A stretch of DNA of 64,000 nt from Sphingobacterium paucimobilis HER1398 (GTDB taxonomy: Bacteria; Bacteroidota; Bacteroidia; Sphingobacteriales; Sphingobacteriaceae): positions 350,615 through 414,614 of the forward strand of contig NZ_ATDL01000016.1 of assembly GCF_000416985.1 (NCBI RefSeq), written 5' to 3'. The position numbers and the translations under genes were made by a program. Position 1 is the stretch's first letter, and every line of letters starts with the position of its first letter. The notes under the pieces are model-generated. The model made no database searches. It was not told the DNA's origin and was given only the letters and a program-made list of their open reading frames with translations. Positions 56,015 to 64,000 of this stretch are shown piece after piece.

Positions 56015-56605
56015 ATGATAGGTATAGTTAACTACGGTGCAGGAAATATTTTTTCACTGACTGCAGCATTGGATCGGATCCAGGTCGAGTACGGTATGAT
56101 TAATCATAAAGAAGACTTTGATCGGTATGATCGGATCATAATTCCTGGAGTAGGGCATGCGGGAGCAGCTATGCGCAAGCTTGAAGAGACGGGGCTGGTA
56201 GATACGATTTTATCGTTGAAGAAACCTGTGCTCGGCATATGCGTCGGAATGCAGTTATTGACTTCTTATTCCGAAGAGGGAGATGCTAAATTGCTGTCCA
56301 TTTTTCCCTTGAAGACTTTGCACTTTAAAAACCGAATTTCACTCAAGACGCCACATATGGGATGGAATAATGTCAAAGTAACAGCTGGTTGTCCCTTATT
56401 TACCGATATTCCGGATGACTCCTATTTTTATTTTGTGCATTCCTTCTTTATAGAGCACAGTCCAGTATTCACAGGTGCTACTTGTAATTATGGCCTTGCT
56501 TATTCAGCAGCTGTTCAAAAAGATAATTTTTATGGTGTGCAATTTCACCCAGAAAAGTCAGGCGAGTATGGTGAACAGTTATTAATGAATTTTTCTAAAA
56601 TGTAA
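56015..56605 (+). CDS. hisH: Imidazole glycerol phosphate synthase, glutaminase subunit
   Basis: HisH frees ammonia from glutamine for HisF. The 196-residue protein is a class I glutamine amidotransferase with catalytic Cys 76 (GICVGMQLL), and His 176 / Glu 178 (YGVQFHPEKSGEYG). NYGAGNIFSL marks the N terminus. It starts 2 bp after hisB and is followed by a 101-bp AT-rich gap. Confidence 0.97.
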   Translation: MIGIVNYGAGNIFSLTAALDRIQVEYGMINHKEDFDRYDRIIIPGVGHAGAAMRKLEETGLVDTILSLKKPVLGICVGMQLLTSYSEEGDAKLLSIFPLKTLHFKNRISLKTPHMGWNNVKVTAGCPLFTDIPDDSYFYFVHSFFIEHSPVFTGATCNYGLAYSAAVQKDNFYGVQFHPEKSGEYGEQLLMNFSKM

Positions 56606-56620
56606 ATAAAAATTAAAAAC

Positions 56621-56628
56621 CTATTTTT
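56621..56628 (+). promoter_or_regulatory. Possible internal promoter box before hisA
   Basis: TATTTTTG fits TAnnTTTG within the 101-bp hisH-hisA gap, 78 bp before the hisA ATG. No -33 element is clear. The gap is the only sizeable one between hisC and hisF, so an internal start is plausible. Confidence 0.25.
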
Positions 56629-56706
56629 GCTATCTAAAACCTTTAAGGTGAGATCCAGAATAATATCGGTTTTTAAATAATCTTAACTTTTAAATTTTAC
56701 TTTATC

Positions 56707-57459
56707 ATGTATATCATTCCAGCGATTGATGTTTTAGACAAGAAGGTAGTGCGATTGAGAGAAGGCTCTTATGAAGATGTTACCACCTATGATATTTCAT
56801 TAGAAGATCAGATCAAAAAATACCATGCCAATGGTACGGAAATGGTACATATCATCGATTTGAACGGTGCTAAGGGAGATTTTTCTAATCAAGAATATCT
56901 TTTTGATATCGTCCGCCGTACGGATATGAAAGTACAATACGGAGGAGGTGTGCGTAGTATCGAAAAGGTAAAAGAACTTATCGATGCAGGGGTGTTCCGT
57001 GTTATCGTAGGTACACAAGCCATCACTAATCCTTCTTTTCTCGAAGAACTGAGCAAACTGAATGAAGGTCGTGTGAAATATGCCAACCGTATTGTTATCG
57101 CTATCGATGTCTTGGACGAGGTGATCAAGTATTCTGGTTGGTTGGAAAGCTCACCGATCAAGCTTATCGAATATATCGATAAATGTCTTGCCTTGGGATT
57201 CTTCCGTTTCCTATGTACAGATATATCGAAAGATGGTAAGATGGGGGGAGCCGGAATTGAGCTGTATAAAAAGCTCTTGACACATTCTCCGATTATAAAA
57301 TTGATCGGTTCGGGAGGAATATCTTCGATGAAAGATCTGGAGAACCTCAATGAATTGGGAGGCTTGGAATCCTGTGTCGTTGGCAAAGCCATCTATGAAA
57401 ATAAAATCTCTATCGAGGAAATCAAAGATTGGAATTTAAAAACGTTAATTAAGTTTTAA
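56707..57459 (+). CDS. hisA: Phosphoribosyl-formimino-AICAR phosphate isomerase
   Basis: HisA is a (beta/alpha)8 barrel that isomerises ProFAR to PRFAR. The 250-residue protein has Asp 8 ([18 protein letters not shown]), Asp 134 (VIAIDVLDE), and the phosphate-binding halves [12 protein letters not shown] and [13 protein letters not shown]. It ends 2 bp before hisF, its close structural relative, reflecting ancient duplication. Confidence 0.96.
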   Translation: MYIIPAIDVLDKKVVRLREGSYEDVTTYDISLEDQIKKYHANGTEMVHIIDLNGAKGDFSNQEYLFDIVRRTDMKVQYGGGVRSIEKVKELIDAGVFRVIVGTQAITNPSFLEELSKLNEGRVKYANRIVIAIDVLDEVIKYSGWLESSPIKLIEYIDKCLALGFFRFLCTDISKDGKMGGAGIELYKKLLTHSPIIKLIGSGGISSMKDLENLNELGGLESCVVGKAIYENKISIEEIKDWNLKTLIKF

Positions 57460-57461
57460 CT

Positions 57462-58214
57462 ATGCTTGCTAAGCGTATCATACCTTGCCTAGATGTCAAG
57501 GACGGACGGACGGTCAAAGGTGTTAACTTTGTTGATCTTCGTGATGCCGGAGATCCCGTAGAGCTCGCATGGCAATATTCACAGCAAGGAGCGGATGAAC
57601 TCGTCTTTTTAGATATCACTGCTACACACGAAGGCCGTAAGACGACTATTGACTTGGTCAAATCGGTTGCTAGGCAGGTCAATATTCCCTTTACCATCGG
57701 TGGAGGGATTAATGAGTTGAGAGATGCAGAGATACTGTTGAACAGTGGAGCTGACAAGATATCTATCAATTCGGCTGCGGTTAGAAATAGACAGTTGATC
57801 GACGATCTTGCAAAGACCTTCGGTTCTCAATTTGTCGTGGTGGCCGTAGATACACGATTGGTCGATGGAAGCAATTACGTACACCTACGGGGGGGGCGAG
57901 AGAAGACCGATATACATACAGAAGAGTGGATTAAAGAGGCAGAGAGTAGAGGTGCTGGAGAGATATTACTTACCTCCATGGATCACGATGGTACGAAAAA
58001 TGGCTTTGACAATCTGTTTTTGCAGCGGATCAATCAAATGATAGATATTCCATTGATTGCCTCGGGCGGTGCTGGGAATGAACAACATTTCGTTGATGTA
58101 TTCCAGCAGGCCAATGTGGACGCTGCACTGGCTGCATCAGTGTTCCACTATGGGGAAATATTAATCCCCGAATTAAAAGAAAGACTTCGCACCGAAGGCA
58201 TAACGGTACGATAA
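57462..58214 (+). CDS. hisF: Imidazole glycerol phosphate synthase, cyclase subunit
   Basis: HisF uses ammonia from HisH to close the imidazole ring and release AICAR. The 250-residue barrel has catalytic Asp 11 ([19 protein letters not shown]) and Asp 130 ([12 protein letters not shown]), the phosphate-binding [14 protein letters not shown] and [13 protein letters not shown]. Its length is normal. It is 79 bp before the preferred hisIE start. Confidence 0.97.
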   Translation: MLAKRIIPCLDVKDGRTVKGVNFVDLRDAGDPVELAWQYSQQGADELVFLDITATHEGRKTTIDLVKSVARQVNIPFTIGGGINELRDAEILLNSGADKISINSAAVRNRQLIDDLAKTFGSQFVVVAVDTRLVDGSNYVHLRGGREKTDIHTEEWIKEAESRGAGEILLTSMDHDGTKNGFDNLFLQRINQMIDIPLIASGGAGNEQHFVDVFQQANVDAALAASVFHYGEILIPELKERLRTEGITVR

Positions 58215-58263
58215 CAATGGAGAAAGAGGGGATTAGACATAGCATGTGTATGGTCTAAATACC

Positions 58264-58284
58264 CAATACTTGGTACTCAATACT
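58264..58284 (+). repeat. Short direct repeat CAATACT in the hisF-hisIE gap
   Basis: CAATACT occurs twice within 21 bp (58264 and 58278), with a related TGGTACT between, directly before the hisIE start. It is a minor repeat of unknown meaning. Confidence 0.3.
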
Positions 58285-58293
58285 AACAAAAAA

Positions 58294-58878
58294 ATGATAG
58301 ATTTTGAAAAGGGTGATGGACTTGTTCCTGTAGTCATTCAAGATGTCCAGACATTAGAAGTACTTATGTTGGGCTATATGAATGAAGAAGCCTGGGAAAA
58401 AACACAAAAGGAGCAAAAAGTTACCTTTTATTCGAGGTCAAAGAATAGGCTTTGGACCAAAGGCGAGGAAAGCGGCAATTTTCTATGGGTGAAGAGTTTT
58501 CATATCGATTGTGATCAGGACACCATTCTTATCAAAGTGCAGCCGGCGGGACCTACCTGTCATACGGGCAGTAGAAGTTGTTTTGCAACAGATTACGGCA
58601 ATAATTTCATTGCCGAGTTGGAACGTATTATAGGGCAGCGGTATGAGTTCCCTACGGAAGAGTCTTATGTCAATCACCTTAGAGGCAACGGACTACATAA
58701 AATAGCACAGAAAGTGGGCGAAGAGGCGGTAGAAACGGTCATTGCTGCGTTAGCACAGACAGACAAAGAGTTCGTGGACGAGACTTCCGATTTGATTTTC
58801 CATTTGCTTGTTCTACTCCGTGAAAAAGGTTTCTCCCTTGAAACGATAGCGAAAAATTTAGAAGAACGCCATAAATAG
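58294..58878 (+). CDS. hisI: Bifunctional phosphoribosyl-AMP cyclohydrolase / PR-ATP pyrophosphohydrolase
   Basis: The start is the ATG at 58294 ([17 protein letters not shown]); the frame runs back to 58246 but those residues are unlike the family. The 194-residue HisIE fusion performs the second and third steps of histidine synthesis. The cyclohydrolase half has Zn/Mg-site motifs [14 protein letters not shown] and CHTGSRSCF. The pyrophosphohydrolase half has [20 protein letters not shown] and [14 protein letters not shown]. It is the last his gene and is followed by a terminator. Confidence 0.96.
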   Translation: MIDFEKGDGLVPVVIQDVQTLEVLMLGYMNEEAWEKTQKEQKVTFYSRSKNRLWTKGEESGNFLWVKSFHIDCDQDTILIKVQPAGPTCHTGSRSCFATDYGNNFIAELERIIGQRYEFPTEESYVNHLRGNGLHKIAQKVGEEAVETVIAALAQTDKEFVDETSDLIFHLLVLLREKGFSLETIAKNLEERHK

Positions 58879-58908
58879 AGCTGCTGTTTCCGTAGCTTTT
58901 TTAAAGTG

Positions 58909-58944
58909 CCTCTAGTCAGTTTACCCATTGACTAGAGGTTTTTT
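58909..58944 (+). terminator. Terminator after the his cluster
   Basis: CCTCTAGTCA (58909-58918) pairs perfectly with TGACTAGAGG (58929-58938) around a 10-nt loop and is followed by TTTTTTA. It is 31 bp beyond the hisIE stop. Confidence 0.9.
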
Positions 58945-59551
58945 ATTTATCAAAATTCCACTTATTAGCCATTTTTGATCCTTCTTTTGAGCTGTCCGTT
59001 GAATAGACTGCTTCAGTTGATTGATCGTTTGTGCTGCTCGATGTATAGACTGACCCAGTTGATCCATCTCCTACACCACTTGATCAATAGATTGCTTCAG
59101 TTGATTGATCGTTTGTGCTGCTCGATGTATGGACTGGCCCAGTTGATCCATCTCCTACACCACTTGATCAATAGACTGCTTCAGTTGATCCATAGTTTGT
59201 GCTACTCGATGTATAGACTAGCCCAGTTGATCGATCTCCTACACCACTTGATTGATAGATTGCTTCAGTTGATTGATCGTTTGTGCTGCTCGATGTATGG
59301 ACTGGCCCAGTTGATCCATCTCCTATACTACTTGATCAATAGATTGCTGCAGTTGATTGATTGTTTGGGCTGCTCGATGTATGGACTGACCCAGTTGATC
59401 GATCTCCTACACCAATTGATGGATAGATTGCTCCAGTTGATCTATCATCTGTGCTACTCGATGTATCGTATGCGCCACTTGATGTATCGTTTGCCTCAGT
59501 TGATTGAACGGAAGCTCCACAAGATGTATCGGCTAGGACCAAAATAGCCAT
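58943..59551 (-). pseudogene. Possible Ser/Thr-rich heptad-repeat gene with three TGA codons
   Basis: Read on the minus strand from the ATG at 59551, the frame gives MAILVLADTSCGASVQSTEA, then consecutive seven-residue units such as DTSSGAY, DRSTGAI, HTSSSPN and DQSTEAI, then a tail ending KWNFDK and TAA. Three in-frame TGA codons (59336-59338, 59168-59170, 59084-59086) occupy the same position in three of the 84-bp units where another unit has CAA. The upstream frame is open for some 34 codons without another ATG, so a proper signal peptide cannot be defined. It may be a decayed surface protein gene, a recoded one, or no gene. Confidence 0.35.
59014..59517. repeat. Nested 21-bp / 84-bp tandem repeat, rich in GATC
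   Basis: The 84-bp unit starts with CAGTTGAT at 59014, 59098, 59182, 59266, 59350 and 59434, exactly 84 bp apart, and a 63-bp last step leads to 59497. Each unit is four diverged 21-bp modules sharing a [CT][AG][CG]T[TC]GAT start. GATC occurs 16 times between 58977 and 59443. On the plus strand one frame (TTG at 58975 to TAG at 59547) stays open for 190 codons of Leu-rich heptads (LLQLIDR, LCCSMYR), but it lacks an ATG start or any family likeness. The lengths are multiples of 3, so either strand may be coding, or neither. Confidence 0.9.
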
Positions 59552-60049
59552 AGCACTAAGGCACCAGCCCGCTAAGTGTGTAAGTTGGTTGTCCAGATTT
59601 GTCTGCCGGAATATCAGTACAATTTTGGGTAGGAAAAAGGATAGTCTATGCCTGTTTTAGGCTTTATAGCGAGGATAGTTTTGCCTACCCGCCGTGTCAT
59701 TTTGCTGTTTTTTAATGTACCTGTAGCTTGTCCTCTAAGCGTATTATTTAAGTGTTTGTTTTATAGGTGTTTATTTGTTTTGTGTCCACTTGCCTTATAC
59801 TTGTTTTTCTCTTTTTCTGTCCTCTATTTTGAGATATTGTACCCTTACCTGTCTACTTAAATAGACTTTGATCCTGCCTTTTTATTACAAACTTCGCACC
59901 GTAAATCAGACCCGAATATTGCTTCAAAACGAAGATGTGATTTACAAACCAAATGAGAATTTAACTAAGAAATAAACAAGCGAGGCGGAGCCTGGATGCT
60001 CTACTTCAATTGCCAAACAAATTGGATGCTAGATTGGCATCGCTAAAAT
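59552..60049. other. Apparently non-coding, T-rich stretch
   Basis: About 500 bp with no convincing gene. A 70-codon frame at 59648-59860 is a low-complexity Phe/Leu/Cys string. GTAAATCA (59901-59908) and TGATTTAC (59938-59945) form an 8-bp inverted repeat with CTTC-AAAA-CGAAG inside its loop, perhaps a structured leader or operator for the secreted-protein gene at 60050. No standard promoter box is evident. Confidence 0.5.
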
Positions 60050-60643
60050 ATGAAAGTTATGAAAACTACAATGAAAAGACCAAGCAGCGAAATCTACGCA
60101 GTTATTATGTGTATGCTATTATTCGTTGTTGGAGGTGTAAAAGCGCAAGAGCGGATTTATTCAATAGATGCTTTCACTGAGAAGAAAACAGATATTCAAA
60201 AGAGAGCCTTGATGAGTCGTACAGCTATGCAGGATATTAGTGGGGATCGGATTAATGCATTCAGAAATCTTTATTATAATGTTCAACCTGCGAGGTATTA
60301 TAATGCTATAGAAACACGTTCAGCAAATGAAGGTTCTTACCCATCGGTTCTTTTTGTGAATCCAAGTGCATTCTCCCGGTTGGAAGCTGATGTTAACGAT
60401 GAATCTAATGAGAATTTTAGTACAGTTAAGTTGATTGTTATAGATGGACAGCTTGGAGTCGCATTACCTTCTTTTTTTACAAATGATGAAAAGTTCCCCG
60501 AATTAGAGTTTTTAGTTTTTAAAAGCAACGCAGGAGCTGGAACCATGAATGCCTCTTCAACAGAAAGTTTACTCTCTAAAGCTTTTTGGGAAGCTCGCCC
60601 GGATGTAGTGGTGGTGTTTAATAATTTAGAAGCAGGAAACTAA
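60050..60643 (+). CDS. Small secreted protein of unknown function
   Basis: The start at 60050 (MKVMKTTMKRPSSEIYAVIM) has alternatives at 60059 and 60071. Up to 197 residues, with a signal peptide ending near GGVKAQ. The mature part is soluble and contains YPSVLFVNPSAFSRLEADV, VKLIVIDGQLGVALPSFF and PDVVVVFNNLEAGN, a pattern suggesting an alpha/beta fold. It lies 46 bp ahead of the giant surface protein gene and is probably its operon partner. No family is recognised. Confidence 0.6.
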   Translation: MKVMKTTMKRPSSEIYAVIMCMLLFVVGGVKAQERIYSIDAFTEKKTDIQKRALMSRTAMQDISGDRINAFRNLYYNVQPARYYNAIETRSANEGSYPSVLFVNPSAFSRLEADVNDESNENFSTVKLIVIDGQLGVALPSFFTNDEKFPELEFLVFKSNAGAGTMNASSTESLLSKAFWEARPDVVVVFNNLEAGN

Positions 60644-60689
60644 AAGGAGTTATCTGAAAAACAAATCACTGACTAAGAAAACCAAACTT

Positions 60690-63600
60690 ATGGAAAATCT
60701 TCATACTTCTATATTTTTCAAGGAAAAATATTTTCGAAAAATATATGGTCTACTACTTTTGCCCCTTATGTTACTGGTTATACTATTTCCTGAAGTTTCA
60801 TGTGCTCAGGTAATAGCAGGAAAGGAGTTTAAACCTCGAACTTCTCAGCTAACAACACCAGTTGGACAATCTGTTTACAATGTCAAGGGGAACTTCGCTA
60901 TGGTTGGCAATACGAATCTTACTTTGCAGAATTATAGTGATACCCGAGTTAATGGAGGTAATGCAATGATTTATGTTGATGTAGATGGAGACGCAAATAC
61001 GATTAACTCTTCCTCTGCTACATTGTCTTTTTCTAATGAGAATGGCGCCGATCCGAGTTGTTCCAATGTAGTTTATGCGGGGTTGTATTGGACAGGAAGG
61101 GCACATAACAGTGGAAATAGTCCGATGGAATTTACAGTAGGCGAGGTTACAACCGACTTAAATAACGGCAACTCTATGAGTGGTTATACCTTGAGTATGG
61201 TAGCCGTTAATGAAGATCAAGGAGCTGGAACTTCTGACGGTCGTTTAGCTACTTATACTTTTACACCTACAGGCGGTGGACAAGTAGTCGTGTTTCGATT
61301 TCGTTCTTGGTACGAAGGTTCGTTTTGGCCTACATATAAAGGGACTATGACTGTACAAGTTGGTGCAGGAACCGAAACTCCATTGAACGGATCTCTAGTT
61401 AATACTAGTAGTAATAATTATACTTTTAACTTTGATAATGCTTATCCAATTGGTACAGGAAATCAATCTTTTAAAATTAATTCGATTAGAAAGAGAAGAA
61501 CGGACAATGGCATAAATGCTAATTATAGAGTAAGTGTTACTAAAGAGGGAAAGCTGCTGAATAAGCGACAAGTGCAGTTTAAAAAGGCAGGCGGTTCGTA
61601 TCAACCTATTATTGCGAACGCGAATGATATTTACTATCCTGATAATACACACGGTAACATGTATTCTGCCTATGCGGATGTCACGGATATTGTCAAGGCA
61701 GGAGGGCAAGGAGAATATTTCGTAGCAGATATGGCACTGACTGCGGGTACTGGTGACGGTACAGGATATTATGGCGGATGGGGGTTAGTTGTTGTGTATG
61801 AGAACTCAAAAATGAAATGGCGGGATATCACGGTGTTTGATGGACACGCCTACATGTCAGCTAATGGTAATAATCAGACATTGGATGTCTCCGGTTTTCA
61901 ATCTGTGCAGACCGGTGATGTTGGTGTGAAAATAGGAATGATGGCTGGTGAAGGTGATCAAGAATATACAGGAGATGCATTTGATATTCGAAGTTCCAGT
62001 AGCTCGAATGCGAACCCTTCATGGAAGGAGCTATTAAATCAAGCAGGCCAAACAAATAATTTTTTCAATTCTCGTATCGTAGGTGTTCCGAATCGAAACC
62101 CCAATTTAACGAATAATTCTGGGGTAGATATTAAGGTAATGGAATTGAATAATTCCGATAAGAGTTATATTACCAATAATCAAACAAGTACACGGTTTAG
62201 GTATCGGACAGATGGTGACACCTATATTATTTTTAATATAGTTTTTGCGGTAGATGCTTATGTGCCAGAAGTACAGCCAGTCAATTCGGTTATTACTGTC
62301 AACGGAAATCCATATGTACCTGGAAGCTTAGTTAGTCCTGGAGATGAAATTGGATATAAACTTGAGGTTAAAAACCTAGGTACGGAAGCTATAAATAATG
62401 CAAAGGTGCGTATTCCTGTACCTTATACGGCTGCTAATTACGTTGTGGGTAGTGCTATTGGACAAAGACATGTTGCAACAGGAAGCACGGCAACTCCTTT
62501 TTTTAATCCTATCGATGGGTCTTTAGGTGCTATCAATTGGGATATCGGAACATTACCCCTTCCGAGTAATTCTAATGATATCTTAGCCACATTAACCTAT
62601 AAATTTAAAGTCACTGAGGACTGTTTTCTGTTAAGTAATCCAATTTGTACGCCAACATTGGCTGTTACAGGAACAGTATCAGGAACGGGGGCGACGACTA
62701 ATGCCTCATTAGGAAACAGCGGAACATTTATATCTGGATTTCAAAATGCAGGAGCTTGCGTTGGTGAGCCTATCCATGATCCTGTGAAATTAGGAATTGC
62801 TGTTGGTGATCGTTGTAAAGACTATGAGTACGAAGCTAGGAACTTTAGTATTTGTGATGGATCTACTCCCCAAAATATTTTGGCTACAGTTAGAGCAGGC
62901 TTCCCTTCAGGGACTCGCTTCTATTCTGCAGTAGACGCTGAAGGAAAAGGCACAGGAACTGAATATAATGATACAACACCTTTCCCTACTAATGCTCCCA
63001 ATGCAACTTACTATGCAATACCTCCGGGGGCTGCAGGATGTTATTTCGAGTTCAAATTAAAAGTAATTATCGTAAACACTCCACCGACGACAGGATCTAC
63101 AGATCCTTTAAAATACTGTGTGGGAGAGACGGCGGTTCCATTGGTGGCAACTGCTTCTAGTACGAGTTACAATTTATATTATTATAGGGGAATTGACGGT
63201 AATGGTAATCCGACTGGCGTAGCAGAAACATCAATAACTCCTTCAACTAGCACTGCGGGAACTTTCGAATATTATGTTACTCAGGGAACAGCCGATTGTC
63301 AGAGCCCGGTTTCTAAAATTACAGTTATTATAAGCGCTCCACCTGTGATATCGGAACCTATTGAAAACTTAATTCTTTGTGAAGGTAGTACAGGTTCAGT
63401 TTCGGTGACAGCTCCAGGTAATAATTTAACTTATACTTGGGAATATTATAATGGTACGGCTTGGGTAGTATTGCCCAATGGTACGCAGGATAAGATTACT
63501 GTTAGTGGAAATATATTAACACTTACTGGAGCGTCTTTAGCTTATAATGGAGGTAAAGTACGGGTTAAAGTGTCTAACGGGAAATGCTCGGTTGTTTCAG

Positions 63601-64000
63601 AAGAGGCGTTGATTACTATAAACGCATTACCAGTGGTTTCAGCGATCACCGGACCAAACGCAGTCTGTATCGGCAGTACAGTTGCTTTGAGCTCAACGCC
63701 AACAGGCGGAGTTTGGAGCAGCAGCAATACATCTGTTGCTACGGTGAGCAATACCGGTGTTGTTACCGGAGTTTCTGCAGGTACGGTTACGATCCGTTAT
63801 ACCGTTACGAATGGCAGCGGCTGTTCTACCGTTGTTACGAAAGATATTACTGTAAACGCATTACCGGTGGTTTCAGCGATCACCGGATCAAACTCAGTCT
63901 GTATCGGCAGTACAGTTGCTTTGAGCTCAACGCCAACAGGCGGAGTTTGGAGCAGCAGCAATACATCTGTTGCTACTGTCTCTACAAGCGGTGTTGTTAC
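60690..64000 (+). CDS. Giant Ig-repeat surface protein, 3' end outside the window
   Basis: The ATG at 60690 opens a frame that runs without a stop to the window end (1103 codons). Residues 1-40 are a signal peptide (LLLLPLMLLVILFPEVSCAQ). A beta-rich N-terminal module with GLYWTGRAHNSG, YADVTDIVKAGGQGEYFVAD and WGLVVVYENSKMKWRDITVF resembles the head of DUF11-type adhesins. About 530-660 is a DUF11-like domain (VSPGDEIGYKLEVKNLGTEA). Ig-like domains with conserved Cys follow from about 800. From about residue 978, Big_2-type repeats of 78 residues begin (LPVVSAITGPNAVCIGS, TSVATVSNTGVVTGVSAGTV). A C-terminal secretion domain of the T9SS kind would be expected beyond the window. Adhesin function is inferred. 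Confidence 0.8.
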   Translation, partial: MENLHTSIFFKEKYFRKIYGLLLLPLMLLVILFPEVSCAQVIAGKEFKPRTSQLTTPVGQSVYNVKGNFAMVGNTNLTLQNYSDTRVNGGNAMIYVDVDGDANTINSSSATLSFSNENGADPSCSNVVYAGLYWTGRAHNSGNSPMEFTVGEVTTDLNNGNSMSGYTLSMVAVNEDQGAGTSDGRLATYTFTPTGGGQVVVFRFRSWYEGSFWPTYKGTMTVQVGAGTETPLNGSLVNTSSNNYTFNFDNAYPIGTGNQSFKINSIRKRRTDNGINANYRVSVTKEGKLLNKRQVQFKKAGGSYQPIIANANDIYYPDNTHGNMYSAYADVTDIVKAGGQGEYFVADMALTAGTGDGTGYYGGWGLVVVYENSKMKWRDITVFDGHAYMSANGNNQTLDVSGFQSVQTGDVGVKIGMMAGEGDQEYTGDAFDIRSSSSSNANPSWKELLNQAGQTNNFFNSRIVGVPNRNPNLTNNSGVDIKVMELNNSDKSYITNNQTSTRFRYRTDGDTYIIFNIVFAVDAYVPEVQPVNSVITVNGNPYVPGSLVSPGDEIGYKLEVKNLGTEAINNAKVRIPVPYTAANYVVGSAIGQRHVATGSTATPFFNPIDGSLGAINWDIGTLPLPSNSNDILATLTYKFKVTEDCFLLSNPICTPTLAVTGTVSGTGATTNASLGNSGTFISGFQNAGACVGEPIHDPVKLGIAVGDRCKDYEYEARNFSICDGSTPQNILATVRAGFPSGTRFYSAVDAEGKGTGTEYNDTTPFPTNAPNATYYAIPPGAAGCYFEFKLKVIIVNTPPTTGSTDPLKYCVGETAVPLVATASSTSYNLYYYRGIDGNGNPTGVAETSITPSTSTAGTFEYYVTQGTADCQSPVSKITVIISAPPVISEPIENLILCEGSTGSVSVTAPGNNLTYTWEYYNGTAWVVLPNGTQDKITVSGNILTLTGASLAYNGGKVRVKVSNGKCSVVSEEALITINALPVVSAITGPNAVCIGSTVALSSTPTGGVWSSSNTSVATVSNTGVVTGVSAGTVTIRYTVTNGSGCSTVVTKDITVNALPVVSAITGSNSVCIGSTVALSSTPTGGVWSSSNTSVATVSTSGVV
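63624..64000 (+). repeat. Near-identical 234-bp tandem repeat inside the surface-protein gene
   Basis: GCATTACC begins a unit at 63624 and again at 63858, 234 bp (78 codons) apart. Long stretches are identical between copies (e.g. from GTCTGTATCGGCAGTACAG to the TCTGTTGCTAC segment), with a few differences such as ACCAAACGC against TCAAACTCA. The second copy is cut by the window end. The high identity implies recent duplication or gene conversion. Confidence 0.9.

Noticed and set aside
59014..59517. CRISPR array
   Set aside because: The units are contiguous and diverged with no unique spacers and no cas genes; the period is a tandem repeat.
59648..59860. A 70-codon plus-strand frame with hydrophobic content
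   Set aside because: It is a low-complexity Phe/Leu/Cys string in T-rich DNA, with no promoter, no clear start context and no family likeness.
1..64000. tRNA, rRNA, insertion-sequence or prophage genes
   Set aside because: I looked through the gaps and gene products and saw no cloverleaf-like sequence, rRNA core, transposase, integrase or phage structural protein. A covariance-model scan would be needed to be certain for small RNAs.

Overview
The window reads as chromosomal DNA of a Bacteroidota bacterium, most likely a member of the Sphingobacteriaceae close to Sphingobacterium. This is inferred from gene content (SusC/SusD pair with an ECF sigma factor and FecR anti-sigma, DUF3109, DUF2480, DUF6427, HU-CCDC81/SPOR protein, CcmB-C-D, bifunctional HisB and HisIE) and from promoter-like TAnnTTTG boxes typical of the phylum. 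I saw no rRNA, tRNA, CRISPR array, insertion sequence or prophage. No species claim is made.

Layout. 1-7.7 kb (+): an envelope cluster of a TPR protein (cut by the window edge), a plug-less beta-barrel protein, an HU-like/SPOR membrane protein, ExbB, ExbD, a TonB-like protein and FolC. 8-23 kb (+): a regulated SusC/SusD uptake locus. It begins with an ECF sigma factor and FecR anti-sigma, then an STN-containing SusC, SusD, five secreted proteins or lipoproteins that appear to share one domain (seven copies in total), two beta-lactamase-fold serine hydrolases and a dipeptide epimerase, and ends at a strong terminator. 23.1-24.4 kb (-): a third serine hydrolase and a probable 48-residue membrane protein. 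24.6-34.8 kb (mixed strands): UvrA, a DUF2157-like membrane protein, OsmC, an SGNH hydrolase with a FadL-type porin, Tpx, GDP-mannose 4,6-dehydratase and a coiled-coil membrane protein. 35-50 kb (all -): TerC, polyprenyl synthase, DUF3109, DUF3108, DUF2480, a PpiD-like foldase, LptC, an outer-membrane protein, DUF6427, CcmD, CcmC, CcmB, a YtxH protein, an MsbA-like ABC exporter, a coiled-coil protein and a SAM hydroxide adenosyltransferase. 50.5-58.9 kb (+): PhoH, PurC, a STAS protein and RNase Z, followed by hisC-B-H-A-F-IE. 58.9-60 kb: a GATC-dense tandem repeat and an apparently empty stretch. 60-64 kb (+): a small secreted protein and a very large Ig-repeat surface protein that runs off the window.

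How the genes work together. The most interesting unit is 8-23 kb. It has no recognisable glycosidase. Serine hydrolases of the D-peptidase/beta-lactamase fold and an enolase-superfamily epimerase carrying the dipeptide-binding DxD motif suggest uptake and use of peptides, perhaps murein-derived, rather than glycans. The shared, apparently undescribed domain in the surface proteins could be the binding component. The second puzzle is the 21-bp/84-bp repeat at 59 kb, which keeps a Ser/Thr-rich heptad reading on the minus strand interrupted by three equivalent TGA codons. The large adhesin at the right edge shows a near-identical 234-bp internal duplication.
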